Part shown: one piece after another, positions 33,508-43,204 of the stretch | Layout: each line of letters begins with the position of its first letter | How positions within the stretch are numbered: position 1 is the stretch's first letter | NCBI GenBank assembly: GCA_016715985.1 | Contig: JADJXD010000001.1 | Span: forward strand, 5,460,300-5,524,299 | Length of the DNA: 64,000 nt | Source of the DNA: Saprospiraceae bacterium | GTDB taxonomy: Bacteria > Bacteroidota > Bacteroidia > Chitinophagales > Saprospiraceae | Reading direction: 5' to 3' | Position numbers and translations under genes: made by a program | The notes under the pieces: generated by a model | Database searches by the model: none | What the model saw: the letters and a program-made list of their open reading frames with translations, nothing else | Told to the model about the DNA's origin: nothing

Positions 33508-34950
33508 TTATCGCGGAATCATATTAAACTCAACACGGCGGTTTAAGGCTCTTCCCTTCTCATTTTCATTGGTAGAAATTGGTCTTGATTCTCCATATCC
33601 TGCGAAACTCATACGACTGGAAGAAATTCCTTCTTTAATCAAAAAATCATAACAGGCTTTTGCACGCTTTTCAGAAAGCAATTGATTTGCAGGAGAGCTA
33701 CCCGTATTATCTGTATGTCCGCTGATTGTCATACTGAAATCTTTGTATCTTCTCATGATATCCGCAATCTGTCTCAGTACTGCATTCGATTCAGGTTTAA
33801 GAACAGCGCTTCCCAGTTGAAACTGAACTGCTCTCATAGCCACGTCTAATGTCTTTTTATCTTCGACCGCCATCTCCGGACAACCATTATTCGCTACAGT
33901 TCCTGGTGTTTCAGGGCATTCGTCTCTGCTGTCATCAATTCCATCACCATCTGTATCCGGGCAACCATTGTAAATTTTCAATCCCGGCTTATCAGGACAT
34001 TTATCTACATCATCCGGCACTCCATCCCCATCTCTGTCTGCTATCGGGCAACCATTATTTTCTTTCAGACCTGCTACATCCGGGCACTTATCAATATCGT
34101 CCGGCACTCCATCCCCATCTCTATCGGGTGTAGGGCAACCTTTCAGAGCTTTGATACCAGCTACTTTCGGACATTCATCTTCATGATCAGGAATTCCATC
34201 TCCGTCTGTATCCGGACATCCGGCAAATTCTTTCAGACCTTTAACATCCGGACATTTATCTAAATAATCCGGAACGCCATCATCATCTTTGTCAGGACAT
34301 CCATTAAATTGTCTCAGACCAAATTCATTGGGACATAAATCCAGCTCATCTACCACACCATCGTTATCACTATCTTTCATTTCAACAACCGGAAGTTCCG
34401 GCTTAGGTTCTGATCTCCCGAAAAGATAAACAAAACCCAGTCCATGTTGTAAGTTATTTCTGTTATCTGCTAAAGAATACCGGTATTCTGATTGAAAATT
34501 AAAATAAGTATTGGGTGATACTCTAAAAAACAAACCCAAACCTACGGGGATCTGGACGTTAAATTCACCTTCAAATTCCATAACACCTCCTGCACCTGCC
34601 ATTACATAAGGCTGTATTCTACTCCCTGATGTGTTAAACATATACTGGATCTGCGCATCAAGACCGGCTATAGATTTCTGTATGGTCCTGATAGAATCAT
34701 TATGAGAATTGACTACTCCATACTTGAAAGGTACAACCAGATTCAGATTACTATTGAGATTTCTGTGATAACCAATTTCGAATCCTGATTTGTAATCTTT
34801 AAATTTGGAAAACTCACCACCATTTTGTGATTGATAGTCCAGAAAAAGCTTCTTAAAAGATATTCCGGATTTCATTTCCGGATTTTGCGCTATTGCAAAA
34901 TTTACAAACAATGTAAAAATGGCTAAAAAATAAATAATACGATTTCTCAT
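33508..34950 (-). CDS. OmpA-family outer-membrane protein with thrombospondin type 3 repeats
   Basis: A 480-residue protein with a signal peptide (1-21, ending AIAQ). Residues about 25-180 form an 8-strand OmpA-like barrel. Residues about 195-355 hold six calcium-binding TSP3 repeats of the form DxDxDGVxDxxDxCP (for example DSDNDGVVDELDLCP). The last 115 residues are the OmpA peptidoglycan-binding domain (TISGHTDNTGSSP, LNRRVEF). It links the outer membrane to the wall. The stop codon lies 19 bp from the intron's 3' end and is convergent with ruvB. Confidence 0.95.
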   Translation of the reverse strand: MRNRIIYFLAIFTLFVNFAIAQNPEMKSGISFKKLFLDYQSQNGGEFSKFKDYKSGFEIGYHRNLNSNLNLVVPFKYGVVNSHNDSIRTIQKSIAGLDAQIQYMFNTSGSRIQPYVMAGAGGVMEFEGEFNVQIPVGLGLFFRVSPNTYFNFQSEYRYSLADNRNNLQHGLGFVYLFGRSEPKPELPVVEMKDSDNDGVVDELDLCPNEFGLRQFNGCPDKDDDGVPDYLDKCPDVKGLKEFAGCPDTDGDGIPDHEDECPKVAGIKALKGCPTPDRDGDGVPDDIDKCPDVAGLKENNGCPIADRDGDGVPDDVDKCPDKPGLKIYNGCPDTDGDGIDDSRDECPETPGTVANNGCPEMAVEDKKTLDVAMRAVQFQLGSAVLKPESNAVLRQIADIMRRYKDFSMTISGHTDNTGSSPANQLLSEKRAKACYDFLIKEGISSSRMSFAGYGESRPISTNENEKGRALNRRVEFNMIPR

Positions 34951-35059
34951 GCTATATTGTTTCTGTCAGAAAATAAGGCAAAAATACATATTAAATAATT
35001 ACAATGTATAATAAATGGATAAAATATTAAAATTATTTTATATATGTAAATTACTTGTA

Positions 35060-35704
35060 TTATTGAATTCCTTTTAGAAAAGGTACAAAACGAAAATTCC
35101 CGAAAGTTTCGAATCTGAATGTGCCGTCTTCATTCTTTGTAATCTTTACCATTTGTTTAAGGTCTGATTCCCCGATCGGAATGACCATTATGCCACCCGG
35201 TTTCAGTTGATCCATTAATTTTTTCGGAATTTCGGTTGCACCGGCAGTAATCAGGATTTTATCAAATGGGGCAAATCTGGGTGCACCTTCGTATCCATCT
35301 CCATGAAGGGTCCTGATATTTCCAAAACCTATCTCGCTCAGTAACTTTTGAGTTTTTTTATATAACTGTTCGTGTCTTTCAATGGTATATACTTTCGCTT
35401 TCAGATGAGAAAGTACACAAGCCTGAAATCCGGATCCGGTACCTACTTCCAGAACAACATCCCCTTTTTTGATATCCAGTAAGTTTGTCTGGTAGGCCAC
35501 TGTGTATGGTTGAGAAATAGTCTGATCCGAATCAATCGGAAAAGCCACATCCTTATAAGCCCAATCGGCAAAGGTCTTATCCAGAAAAAAATGTCTGGGA
35601 ATTTCAAGAAATGCGTTCAGAATTCTTTCATCTGTAATACCTTTCTGTTTTAATTCGTTGACCAACTGCTGGCGGAGGCCTTTATGTCTGTATGAATCTA
35701 TCAA
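35060..35704 (-). CDS. pcm: Protein-L-isoaspartate O-methyltransferase
   Basis: A 214-residue SAM-dependent repair enzyme that methylates isoaspartyl residues in aged proteins. SQPYTVAYQTNLL, the SAM loop VLEVGTGSGFQACVLSHL and PKKLMDQLKPGGIMVIPIG are typical. There is no signal peptide, so cytoplasmic. The length is normal. Confidence 0.94.
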   Translation of the reverse strand: MIDSYRHKGLRQQLVNELKQKGITDERILNAFLEIPRHFFLDKTFADWAYKDVAFPIDSDQTISQPYTVAYQTNLLDIKKGDVVLEVGTGSGFQACVLSHLKAKVYTIERHEQLYKKTQKLLSEIGFGNIRTLHGDGYEGAPRFAPFDKILITAGATEIPKKLMDQLKPGGIMVIPIGESDLKQMVKITKNEDGTFRFETFGNFRFVPFLKGIQ

Positions 35705-36086
35705 TTGAATTATTATTTGCGCAAATATATTAAAATTTAATTTAATATATATTATGATTCAAATGAAGTGTATTTAAAATATATTATAGTTATGTAGAAT
35801 TATAACTATCAATCGCTGAAGTATCGATCTTCCCGCATAAAAAAAGTTGAAAAATTAAATTGATGTTATATTTTTTAAATTGCCACATGGCTTTAGCCTG
35901 TGGTTAACAAATTGGCTTATTATTTGGCTTTAGCCAAAAACCAGTAACATTTTGGCTAAAGCCGTAAGGTAGTTAAAATATTACACCACTGGCTAAAGCC
36001 AGTAGCAATTGAATATTTAAGAATTGATTAAGTCAAAGCATTTTTTATAATGACCTGAATTTTACTAAGGATACTTTATTTTTATT
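35705..36086. other. Intergenic stretch with GGCTTTAGCC-type palindromes
   Basis: No gene. Four hairpins built on the same core occur between 35883 and 36005: CCACAtGGCTttAGCCTGTGG, TTGGCTTTAGCCAA, a single GGCTAAAGCC, and ACTGGCTaaAGCCAGT. The flanking stems differ but remain paired, like a small family of REP-type elements. Confidence 0.7.
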
Positions 36087-37325
36087 TCAGGAAATTATTT
36101 TTGCACTACATTCGCCGAATCCGATCCTTATTTCACCATTTTCACAATATCCTGTCATAATCACGGTGTCTCCGTCTTGAATAAATTTTCTTTCCGTTTC
36201 ATCCGGCATTTGTATCGGTTTGGTACCTTTCCAGGCAATTTCGAGCATGGATCCGTATGAATCCGAATCTTTGCCACTAATAGTTCCTGAAGCCATCAAG
36301 TCACCAACTCTTACATTACAGCCGTTGACAGTATGATGAGCCAATTGCTGACACATATTCCAGTACATGTATTTAAAGTTGGAAACTGAAACAGTTTTAC
36401 TTGCTCCATTTTCAGTTTGAATATCAACCTGCAAATGAATATCATAATTTTTTTTACCTTCAAATTGCAAATAAGGTAAAACATCCGGATTTTGCACAGG
36501 ACTTTCTACTCTGAATGGCTCAAGTGCTTCCAGCGTAATAATCCATGGAGAAACGGTAGAAGCAAAATTTTTGGCAAGAAATGGTCCTAGCGGAACGTAC
36601 TCCCATTTCTGAATATCTCGGGCTGACCAATCGTTAAAAAGCATCAATCCAAAAATGTAATCCTCTGCCTCTTCTATTTTTACACTTTCGCCCATCGCTG
36701 ATTCTTTACCAATTACAAATGCCATTTCCAGTTCGAAATCCAATTGTTTGGTAGGCCCGAAAACCGGTTTTTCTGCTCCATCCGGAAAAGTCTGACCGGA
36801 TGGTCTTTTCACTGGTACGCCGGATGGAATAATGGAAGAAGCTCTTCCGTGATATCCTACAGGAAGATGCAGCCAATTAGGTAATAAAGCATTTGCCGGA
36901 TCTCGAAACATGACTCCAACATTTGTAGCGTGCTCTCTACTGGAATAAAAATCCGTATAATCTCCGATGTGAATAGGTAATAACATTTGGACTTCTTCAA
37001 TCCTGTACCATAGCAAGGATGATTTGAAAATTTCATTATCCAGATATCCACCTACAGATAAAGCATCCATCAAAATTTCTCTTACTCTTCGGGTGATTGG
37101 TTTACCCAAACTGATAAAATCATTCAAATATCTTTTTTCAAATATAGATTCAGGTAAATCAAGATCACCAAAAACATCAAAATTTCTGCAAATCTGCAAA
37201 TCTACAATTGTATCCCCGACTCTGGTACAAGCTGAAATATAATCCCCAATCTGAAAAACTCCAAATGGTATATTATGAATACTAAAATCACTATTTCCTT
37301 TAACTTCTATAAAACTTGTTCTCAT
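36087..37325 (-). CDS. fahA: Fumarylacetoacetase
   Basis: The last enzyme of tyrosine breakdown, splitting fumarylacetoacetate into fumarate and acetoacetate. I place the start at 37325 (MRTSFIEVKGNSDFSI, 412 residues). A longer frame to 37448 overlaps the peptidase gene and has no family match. Motifs are YTDFYSSREHATNVGVMFR, LPVGYHGRASSI, QLDFELEMAFVIG and DWSARDIQKWEYVPLGPFLAK, which include the catalytic His and the metal ligands. No other tyrosine catabolic gene lies nearby. Confidence 0.95.
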   Translation of the reverse strand: MRTSFIEVKGNSDFSIHNIPFGVFQIGDYISACTRVGDTIVDLQICRNFDVFGDLDLPESIFEKRYLNDFISLGKPITRRVREILMDALSVGGYLDNEIFKSSLLWYRIEEVQMLLPIHIGDYTDFYSSREHATNVGVMFRDPANALLPNWLHLPVGYHGRASSIIPSGVPVKRPSGQTFPDGAEKPVFGPTKQLDFELEMAFVIGKESAMGESVKIEEAEDYIFGLMLFNDWSARDIQKWEYVPLGPFLAKNFASTVSPWIITLEALEPFRVESPVQNPDVLPYLQFEGKKNYDIHLQVDIQTENGASKTVSVSNFKYMYWNMCQQLAHHTVNGCNVRVGDLMASGTISGKDSDSYGSMLEIAWKGTKPIQMPDETERKFIQDGDTVIMTGYCENGEIRIGFGECSAKIIS

Positions 37326-37335
37326 TGTATGAATT

Positions 37336-39843
37336 TTAGAAAAATAATGCATTACCAAATAATAATAACCCTCTGTCCCAAAACCCTCTGAATAAGGGGT
37401 TGTCAACCATATAATAGATATTTCCTTTCCCCTTCGATCTGTGAGCAAAAGTTACAGTGCCTTCCAACTTAGGCTTAAAACCTGCTCCAATAAACCCATA
37501 ACTTGTAAATGAAGCCGGAATATGTATAATATTATGACAATCCTTTTGTAATTTGTAATGAGATTGTGATGTTTTGAGACTATAGTAAGATTTTGTCATG
37601 CCAAAACCTAAAGGATGACTATCATCCACCACATTTTTTACAATCGCTCCGGCTGTACCACTACTGATATATCTTCTCTCGAAACTTTCAAAACTAAATT
37701 CCCTTGCTTTCAGAGAAATTTCAGTATTTTCCTTTTCAGCCAGGTTTTTTTCTTCATCAGTGGCATATTTTGTTAAGCCAAGACCTTCTTTCGACGAAAG
37801 TATATCTATAGATTGTTCCAATGCAATTAATTTGCCACCCGCTTGTACCCAGTCCGAAATCATATCTAATTCTTTTTCAGTAAATTCATACCGCCCTCCG
37901 GGTAAAATAAACGTATTATAATCACTCAACACAGTTTTGGAAATATCTTTCTTTTCAAGAATACTGATCGGATATTGTATCACATTATCAAAGTAGTGCC
38001 AGATTTCACCAACACCGGTCGGATCTGTCCCTTCACCACTTATTGTCAATACTCTAGGCTTATTCATCAAAGAATAACTATAACCTCCCAGATCTCCACC
38101 ATCTGTAGAAAAGCCCGTTGAAAGACAAAACCACTCTCCTTTTCCAAACAAAATCTGCTGAATTACCTTATCAAAATCTACTTTTCTGGGGTTATCTCCC
38201 TTCAAAACCACAGCAGAACCTTTTGTAATCAGTTTATCGCCGAATTTTACATCTTTGACTGCATATCTCACTTTATAACCTGCTTCCAGAATTTGAGCAA
38301 CTGTCTGTACTGCTGACAAATCTCCCCACTTTATAACATATGCATAAGCATTTGAATCACAAGAGTATGAAATTAGTTCTTTAGCATCTTTGTCTGTTTC
38401 TATGTTAATCATCGATGTCAGTGCGTAACAATCTACACCATAAGCCAACGGCAATGACCATGATGTAATATCATACGTCAATGAATCAGATAATACCGGT
38501 GACTCTTCCATCAGAATCTGTAGAAGGACAGATCTGGGCTGGTTGGCCTGTATCACTAAATCACCTTGCATAACTTCAGCATTCTGATTTTTCTGACTCT
38601 GGTAATGGTAAGCATTGGTTTTCAGATTGACTTTACTATATTCATATTGAATACCGGCTTTATCGAAAAGTTCGGCAATTCTTTTAGTGGCGGCACCGGA
38701 TTTAAGTATAAAAGTTTTGAATTTTCCGGGAGGATTCGTTGCACTGCTTTTAAAATATTCTTTAAAATTCTGTATTAGCTCCTGTGATCGCACAGATGCA
38801 GTTTCAATAGTTGACAAAGCGACTATTGTATTATTTTCAATTTTGGTTTTTACCGTCAAAGTATCGCCATTGGCCAATAATATAGACCTGCCTGACCTGG
38901 AATTTCCGGCTTGTTCATAAGTCATACCTACAGCACCATTATAAGTGGGATATGTGTCACCATAACTTGGGTAAAACAAATCAAATACTTCTCGGGTCCA
39001 GTAAAGGAGTCCTTTTGCATCAAAGTACTTTGCGTGATTCTTACCTATTTCTGTTTGAAAAGATCGTTGAAAATTTGAAATATATTTATGAAAAGGTTCT
39101 GCTGCCGGAGCAAAGTAATAATTTGAATTATATCCCATCTCATGGAAATCTGCGTGAACATGCGGCATCCATTGATTATAGATTTTTATTCTTTGTTGTG
39201 TTTCTGTCTGAGTCTGCCATGCCCAATCTCTGTTCAGATCAAAAATATAATGATTGTACCTGCCTGTTGGCCAGGGTTCGTAATGTTCTCTGTCAGAATG
39301 ATCAGGATGCAGCATTTTTCCGGAAATTCTGTTAATCCAGTGCGTATATCTGCTGTTTCCATCCGGATTTAAATTCGGATCAATGATAATCACAGAATTT
39401 TCCAACCATCCCTGAATGTCTTTTTTATCACTTTGGAGTAATTCATATACAATATTCGGAACACTCTCAGACGCTCCTGCTTCATTGCCATGTACTCCAA
39501 AACTCATCCATACAATTGCTTTATCAATAAGTTGTTCAGGCTTCGTAGGATTTAAACCGATATTATACAAATTAGTATTGCGGATTAATTCAATATTCTG
39601 AAGGTTGGATGGGGAAGAAATGTACAATAATTGGAGTGGTCTGTCTTCTGTAGTTAATCCATATTGGACAATATCCAATTTGTCTGAATTCTGAGACAGA
39701 TAATTCAGGTATTCATTGACTTTGTACTCAGGTGTATATTGAATACCATAATTTTTAAAGAATGTTTCCGGTGAAGTAAGCTTATTTTGAGCTGTAAGTG
39801 CAAATGCAAAAACTATAAATGATAATGAAAAGAAATATCGCAT
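37336..39843 (-). CDS. M14-family zinc carboxypeptidase, secreted
   Basis: An 835-residue protein with a signal peptide (1-19, ending LTAQ). The M14 peptidase domain covers about residues 35-370. Zinc ligands H118 and E121 lie in FGVHGNEAG, a substrate-binding region is IIIDPNLNPDGNSRY, and the third ligand is probably His in VHADFHEMG. The remaining 450 residues include a glutamine-amidotransferase-like fold (FILPGGRYEFTEKELDMI), as in related Bacteroidota proteins. It probably degrades peptides outside the cytoplasm. The ATG is preceded within 5 bp by a long hexamer repeat. Confidence 0.9.
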   Translation of the reverse strand: MRYFFSLSFIVFAFALTAQNKLTSPETFFKNYGIQYTPEYKVNEYLNYLSQNSDKLDIVQYGLTTEDRPLQLLYISSPSNLQNIELIRNTNLYNIGLNPTKPEQLIDKAIVWMSFGVHGNEAGASESVPNIVYELLQSDKKDIQGWLENSVIIIDPNLNPDGNSRYTHWINRISGKMLHPDHSDREHYEPWPTGRYNHYIFDLNRDWAWQTQTETQQRIKIYNQWMPHVHADFHEMGYNSNYYFAPAAEPFHKYISNFQRSFQTEIGKNHAKYFDAKGLLYWTREVFDLFYPSYGDTYPTYNGAVGMTYEQAGNSRSGRSILLANGDTLTVKTKIENNTIVALSTIETASVRSQELIQNFKEYFKSSATNPPGKFKTFILKSGAATKRIAELFDKAGIQYEYSKVNLKTNAYHYQSQKNQNAEVMQGDLVIQANQPRSVLLQILMEESPVLSDSLTYDITSWSLPLAYGVDCYALTSMINIETDKDAKELISYSCDSNAYAYVIKWGDLSAVQTVAQILEAGYKVRYAVKDVKFGDKLITKGSAVVLKGDNPRKVDFDKVIQQILFGKGEWFCLSTGFSTDGGDLGGYSYSLMNKPRVLTISGEGTDPTGVGEIWHYFDNVIQYPISILEKKDISKTVLSDYNTFILPGGRYEFTEKELDMISDWVQAGGKLIALEQSIDILSSKEGLGLTKYATDEEKNLAEKENTEISLKAREFSFESFERRYISSGTAGAIVKNVVDDSHPLGFGMTKSYYSLKTSQSHYKLQKDCHNIIHIPASFTSYGFIGAGFKPKLEGTVTFAHRSKGKGNIYYMVDNPLFRGFWDRGLLLFGNALFF

Positions 39844-39846
39844 GAG

Positions 39847-39950
39847 CTAAGGTTAAGGTTAAGATTGAGATTTAGGTTAATGTTGAGATTAAGATTAAGA
39901 TTAAGATTAAGATTAAGATTGAGATTAAGATTGAGATTGAGATTGAGAAC
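39847..39950. repeat. Hexanucleotide tandem repeat GATTAA/GATTGA
   Basis: About 100 bp consist of imperfect GATTAA and GATTGA units (GGTTAA at the gene-proximal end). It occupies the 5' untranslated region of the M14 peptidase gene, where a ribosome binding site would be. The open frames read across it are low-complexity (Asn-Leu) and not genes. Confidence 0.92.
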
Positions 39951-40118
39951 AAGAACCAAAAATGCAAAAGTAACTAAATCCATGATTTCAAACATGGTCA
40001 GTTCTCTAATTTATTTATTCAATGAGATTCGTAACAGAACTGCGGTTTTTACAACAATAGTTCCAATCATTTTCTTAAATTTATAAGAATCTCTTTACCT
40101 TCGTCAAAAATATTAATC

Positions 40119-41354
40119 ATGCAATACACCGTTGAAGAACGATTTCTTAAATACGTAAAAATTGACACCCAAGCCGACCCAATGTCAGACAGCTTTCCTT
40201 CTACACTAAAACAGAAAAATCTGACAGCTATTATACTGAAAGAGTTGGATGATATGGGGATCAAGGCAGAAACCAATGAAGCGGGGTATGTTTATGCTAC
40301 ATTTCCTTCCAATTCGGATTCAAAAACACAAAAAGTATTCTTTTGTGCGCATTTGGATACAGCTCCTGATTGCAGCGGAACGGATGTTAAACCTATCGTA
40401 CATCGCAATTATCAGGGACAACCTATCATACTTCCGGATGATACAACACAAGTGATAGACACTGAAAAATATCCGAATCTGGCGCAAAAAACAGGACATG
40501 ATATTATTACAGCCAGTGGATTGACTTTGCTGGGAAGTGACGACAAATCAGGGGTAGCTATTATTATGGATGCCATTTATCAATTAAAAAATAATCCAAA
40601 TCTGCCGCATGGTGATGTGAAAATATTATTTACCACGGACGAAGAAGTAGGAAAAGGTGTGGCGAAAGTAGATCTCAGGAAATTAGATGCAGATTTTGGT
40701 TATACACTTGATTCGGGAGATTTAGGATGTTTTGAGTCAGAAAATTTCTCTGCTAATGCATTAAAACTTATCATTCACGGGGTAAGTGCTCATCCGGGAT
40801 ACGCAAAAGGCAAAATGGAAAATTCCATCAAAATAGCTTCAGAAATTGTTTCCAGATTACCAAGACTCACTCTCAGCCCGGAATCTACTGAAGAAAAGGA
40901 AGGCTTTATCCACCCCAACAAAATCAGTGGCTCTTTGGAACAATCAGAAGTTGACTTTATTTTACGCGATTTTGAAACGAGTAAGCTCGATGAGTATGCG
41001 CAATTGATTGAAAGAACTGCTCAGGAAGTTTTGTTGGATTATCCGGGTTCTTCATTTGAAATACAAGTGAGACACCAATACCGAAATATGAAGGATGTTT
41101 TGGACAAAAATCCGCATGTAGCCAAATATGCATTGGATGCAATGGCCAATCTGAAAATTCCGATAACCAACGGAAGTATACGTGGCGGTACAGACGGTGC
41201 CACATTATCGCATATGGGACTTCCCTGCCCCAACCTGTTTGCCGGCGAACAAGCCATCCATTCCAAACATGAGTGGGTATCTGTTCAGGATATGCAAAAA
41301 GCGGTCGATACGATTATAGAAATTTGTCGATTGGTCGCTTTGGACACAAAATAA
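40119..41354 (+). CDS. pepT: Peptidase T (tripeptide aminopeptidase)
   Basis: A 411-residue M20-family zinc enzyme that removes the N-terminal residue from tripeptides in the cytoplasm. Zinc-binding regions are FFCAHLDTAPD, LTLLGSDDKSG and FTTDEEVGKG; GYTLDSGDLGCFE and the C-terminal GSIRGGTDGATLSHMGLP are PepT-specific. The length is normal. The next gene starts 4 bp after the stop, so they are likely co-transcribed. Confidence 0.95.
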   Translation: MQYTVEERFLKYVKIDTQADPMSDSFPSTLKQKNLTAIILKELDDMGIKAETNEAGYVYATFPSNSDSKTQKVFFCAHLDTAPDCSGTDVKPIVHRNYQGQPIILPDDTTQVIDTEKYPNLAQKTGHDIITASGLTLLGSDDKSGVAIIMDAIYQLKNNPNLPHGDVKILFTTDEEVGKGVAKVDLRKLDADFGYTLDSGDLGCFESENFSANALKLIIHGVSAHPGYAKGKMENSIKIASEIVSRLPRLTLSPESTEEKEGFIHPNKISGSLEQSEVDFILRDFETSKLDEYAQLIERTAQEVLLDYPGSSFEIQVRHQYRNMKDVLDKNPHVAKYALDAMANLKIPITNGSIRGGTDGATLSHMGLPCPNLFAGEQAIHSKHEWVSVQDMQKAVDTIIEICRLVALDTK

Positions 41355-41358
41355 GATT

Positions 41359-41994
41359 ATGTCAAGAGTAATTCCATTATTTCCATTGAGTATGGTGGTA
41401 TTTCCTGGCGAAGAGTTGAACCTCCACATTTTTGAACCCAGATATAAACAACTGATACACGATTGTAAAAATAATGGCATCCGTTTTGGCATACCCCCCT
41501 ATTTTGAAGGGCATGAATTAAAATACGGCACTGAAATGGAGCTTGTGTCTATCGAAAAAGAATATGCCGATGGTAAGATGGATATACGGACGATTGCAAA
41601 AGGATGGTTTGAAATAAAAACATTTTATCGCAAATTGGACCACAAACTTTATCCGGGAGGAAAAATCAAAGATAAAGAATGGGACCAGATAGCAGATCCT
41701 GTTTACAGCAGACTGATTGTTTCTTTAATACAAGATCTCTACAGGATCATGAAAATAGATAACATAAAGATCCCCGAAGCTGAAAGGTTTAAAAGCTTTA
41801 TGCTGGGTCATAAAATCGGTTTTAATATTGATCAGGAACTGGAGTTTTTGACCATTCCTTCAGAAATAGAAAGACAATTGTACATAATCTCTCATTTAGA
41901 ACAGTTGATACCTGTCGTCCAACAAGCAGAAGAATTAAGAAAAAGAGCAGAATTGAATGGTCATTTTCAAAACCCGTTCACACCGGAATTTTAG
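41359..41994 (+). CDS. Lon N-terminal (substrate-binding) domain protein
   Basis: A 211-residue protein made of the LON substrate-binding domain alone: IPLFPLSMVVFPGEELNLHIFEPRYKQL is the classical start. FGIPPYF, then a helical C-terminal part (LEQLIPVVQQAEELRKRA), follow. It lacks the ATPase and protease parts of Lon. Function unknown; it may bind misfolded proteins. It starts 4 bp after pepT. Confidence 0.9.
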   Translation: MSRVIPLFPLSMVVFPGEELNLHIFEPRYKQLIHDCKNNGIRFGIPPYFEGHELKYGTEMELVSIEKEYADGKMDIRTIAKGWFEIKTFYRKLDHKLYPGGKIKDKEWDQIADPVYSRLIVSLIQDLYRIMKIDNIKIPEAERFKSFMLGHKIGFNIDQELEFLTIPSEIERQLYIISHLEQLIPVVQQAEELRKRAELNGHFQNPFTPEF

Positions 41995-43076
41995 CCGCGT
42001 GGCAGAAAATCAAGTGATGCTGAAAAAATATGTGAAACCAAAACACCACTGACACTTCCTACATTGGTCAATGCATAATCAATTTTCAGTCTTCCGAGTT
42101 TAAGACCCATGCCTACATTCGGTTGAAATTCAAAATCTCTGATTTCTGTATTGGTAGGATTTACCACAGTCTGAAGATTACCGATCCCCATCCGAACAAA
42201 TACTTTTTCACTATAACCCAATTCTATCCCTAAAGAAGGATCAGCATTAAAGTTTTTACCGGAAAGAACACCTGCTCTTGTTCCGTCGGTGTTAAAGTTC
42301 ATATTTACTTCGCCCAGATATGATAAATTACCCTTTTTGATTTTGTATGCAGCGCCAACAATCAGTTTGGGTAAAGCTATTTCTGTACTGCTGACAGGGA
42401 TGTCATTATTAGTACTAACTAAAACTTGTTTTTCTTCTTCGGACAAGTTAAAAGACCATGAATTTACGGTAGTAGTGATATCTCTGACGAAAACCCCGAG
42501 CGTCAGATTGGACATTCTGTATTTTGCTCCCAGATCCGTTCCGAACCCCCATGCTTTACCAAAACTGCCTATCGTCCTGTGTATTATTTTTACATTACCA
42601 CCTACGGACAGCTTCCCTTCCATATCCAATGCCTGTGCATACGAAAATATACCGGCATAATCTGCTACTGAAAAACTTTTAATTCTATCATAATTGACAC
42701 TTCCGTCTTCCCCGATCAGATTCAGCGTATTTGCTATATTATCTACGCCGAGACGAATAAAAGAAAATGATGCAACAGATTTTTTCTGACTGTTAAACTT
42801 TTTTGCAACAGAGACATAATCATAATTAGCAATATTGCCAAACCACTTTGCGTGCATGGCATTTATCTGAAGCGGAACTTCCAGATCCGTCAAACCGGCA
42901 GTATTCCAGTATCCGGAATTACCATCACCATTACTTGCTACTACGGATCCAAACATACCGTGGGCTCTTGCTCCTACCCCGATATTCAGAAAATCATTCA
43001 CAAATTTCTGACCATTCATTTGAAAGGAGATCACACACATCAAAAATCCGATAATAAATTTTATGTTTGTTTTCAT
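41991..43076 (-). CDS. PorV/PorQ-family outer-membrane barrel protein
   Basis: The ATG at 43076 gives a signal peptide (MKTNIKFIIGFLMCVISF, ending MNGQ) and a 361-residue protein; a longer frame to 43148 adds a stretch without support. FVNDFLNIGVGARAHGMFGS is the typical PorV/PorQ start, followed by GYWNTAGLT and many amphipathic strands up to the C-terminal ILVSHIFSASLDF-like end. Relatives assist type IX secretion or belong to the broader FadL-like set; which one this is cannot be decided. It converges with the Lon-domain gene (4 bp overlap of the stops). Confidence 0.85.
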   Translation of the reverse strand: MKTNIKFIIGFLMCVISFQMNGQKFVNDFLNIGVGARAHGMFGSVVASNGDGNSGYWNTAGLTDLEVPLQINAMHAKWFGNIANYDYVSVAKKFNSQKKSVASFSFIRLGVDNIANTLNLIGEDGSVNYDRIKSFSVADYAGIFSYAQALDMEGKLSVGGNVKIIHRTIGSFGKAWGFGTDLGAKYRMSNLTLGVFVRDITTTVNSWSFNLSEEEKQVLVSTNNDIPVSSTEIALPKLIVGAAYKIKKGNLSYLGEVNMNFNTDGTRAGVLSGKNFNADPSLGIELGYSEKVFVRMGIGNLQTVVNPTNTEIRDFEFQPNVGMGLKLGRLKIDYALTNVGSVSGVLVSHIFSASLDFLPRG

Positions 43077-43204
43077 ATAAAAGCAAAATGTGATATGTAA
43101 ATAAAAAGTAAAGTGTATTTTTATGCAAAAATCATTGTTTTCAGACAAATGACCAAGCTAAAACGGTATAAATGTTTTTTTTATTATTTTGAAAATCAAC
43201 CGCA

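Noticed and set aside
39813..40086. Asn-Leu and Arg-Leu rich small frames on both strands
   Set aside because: Low-complexity translation of the GATTAA microsatellite.
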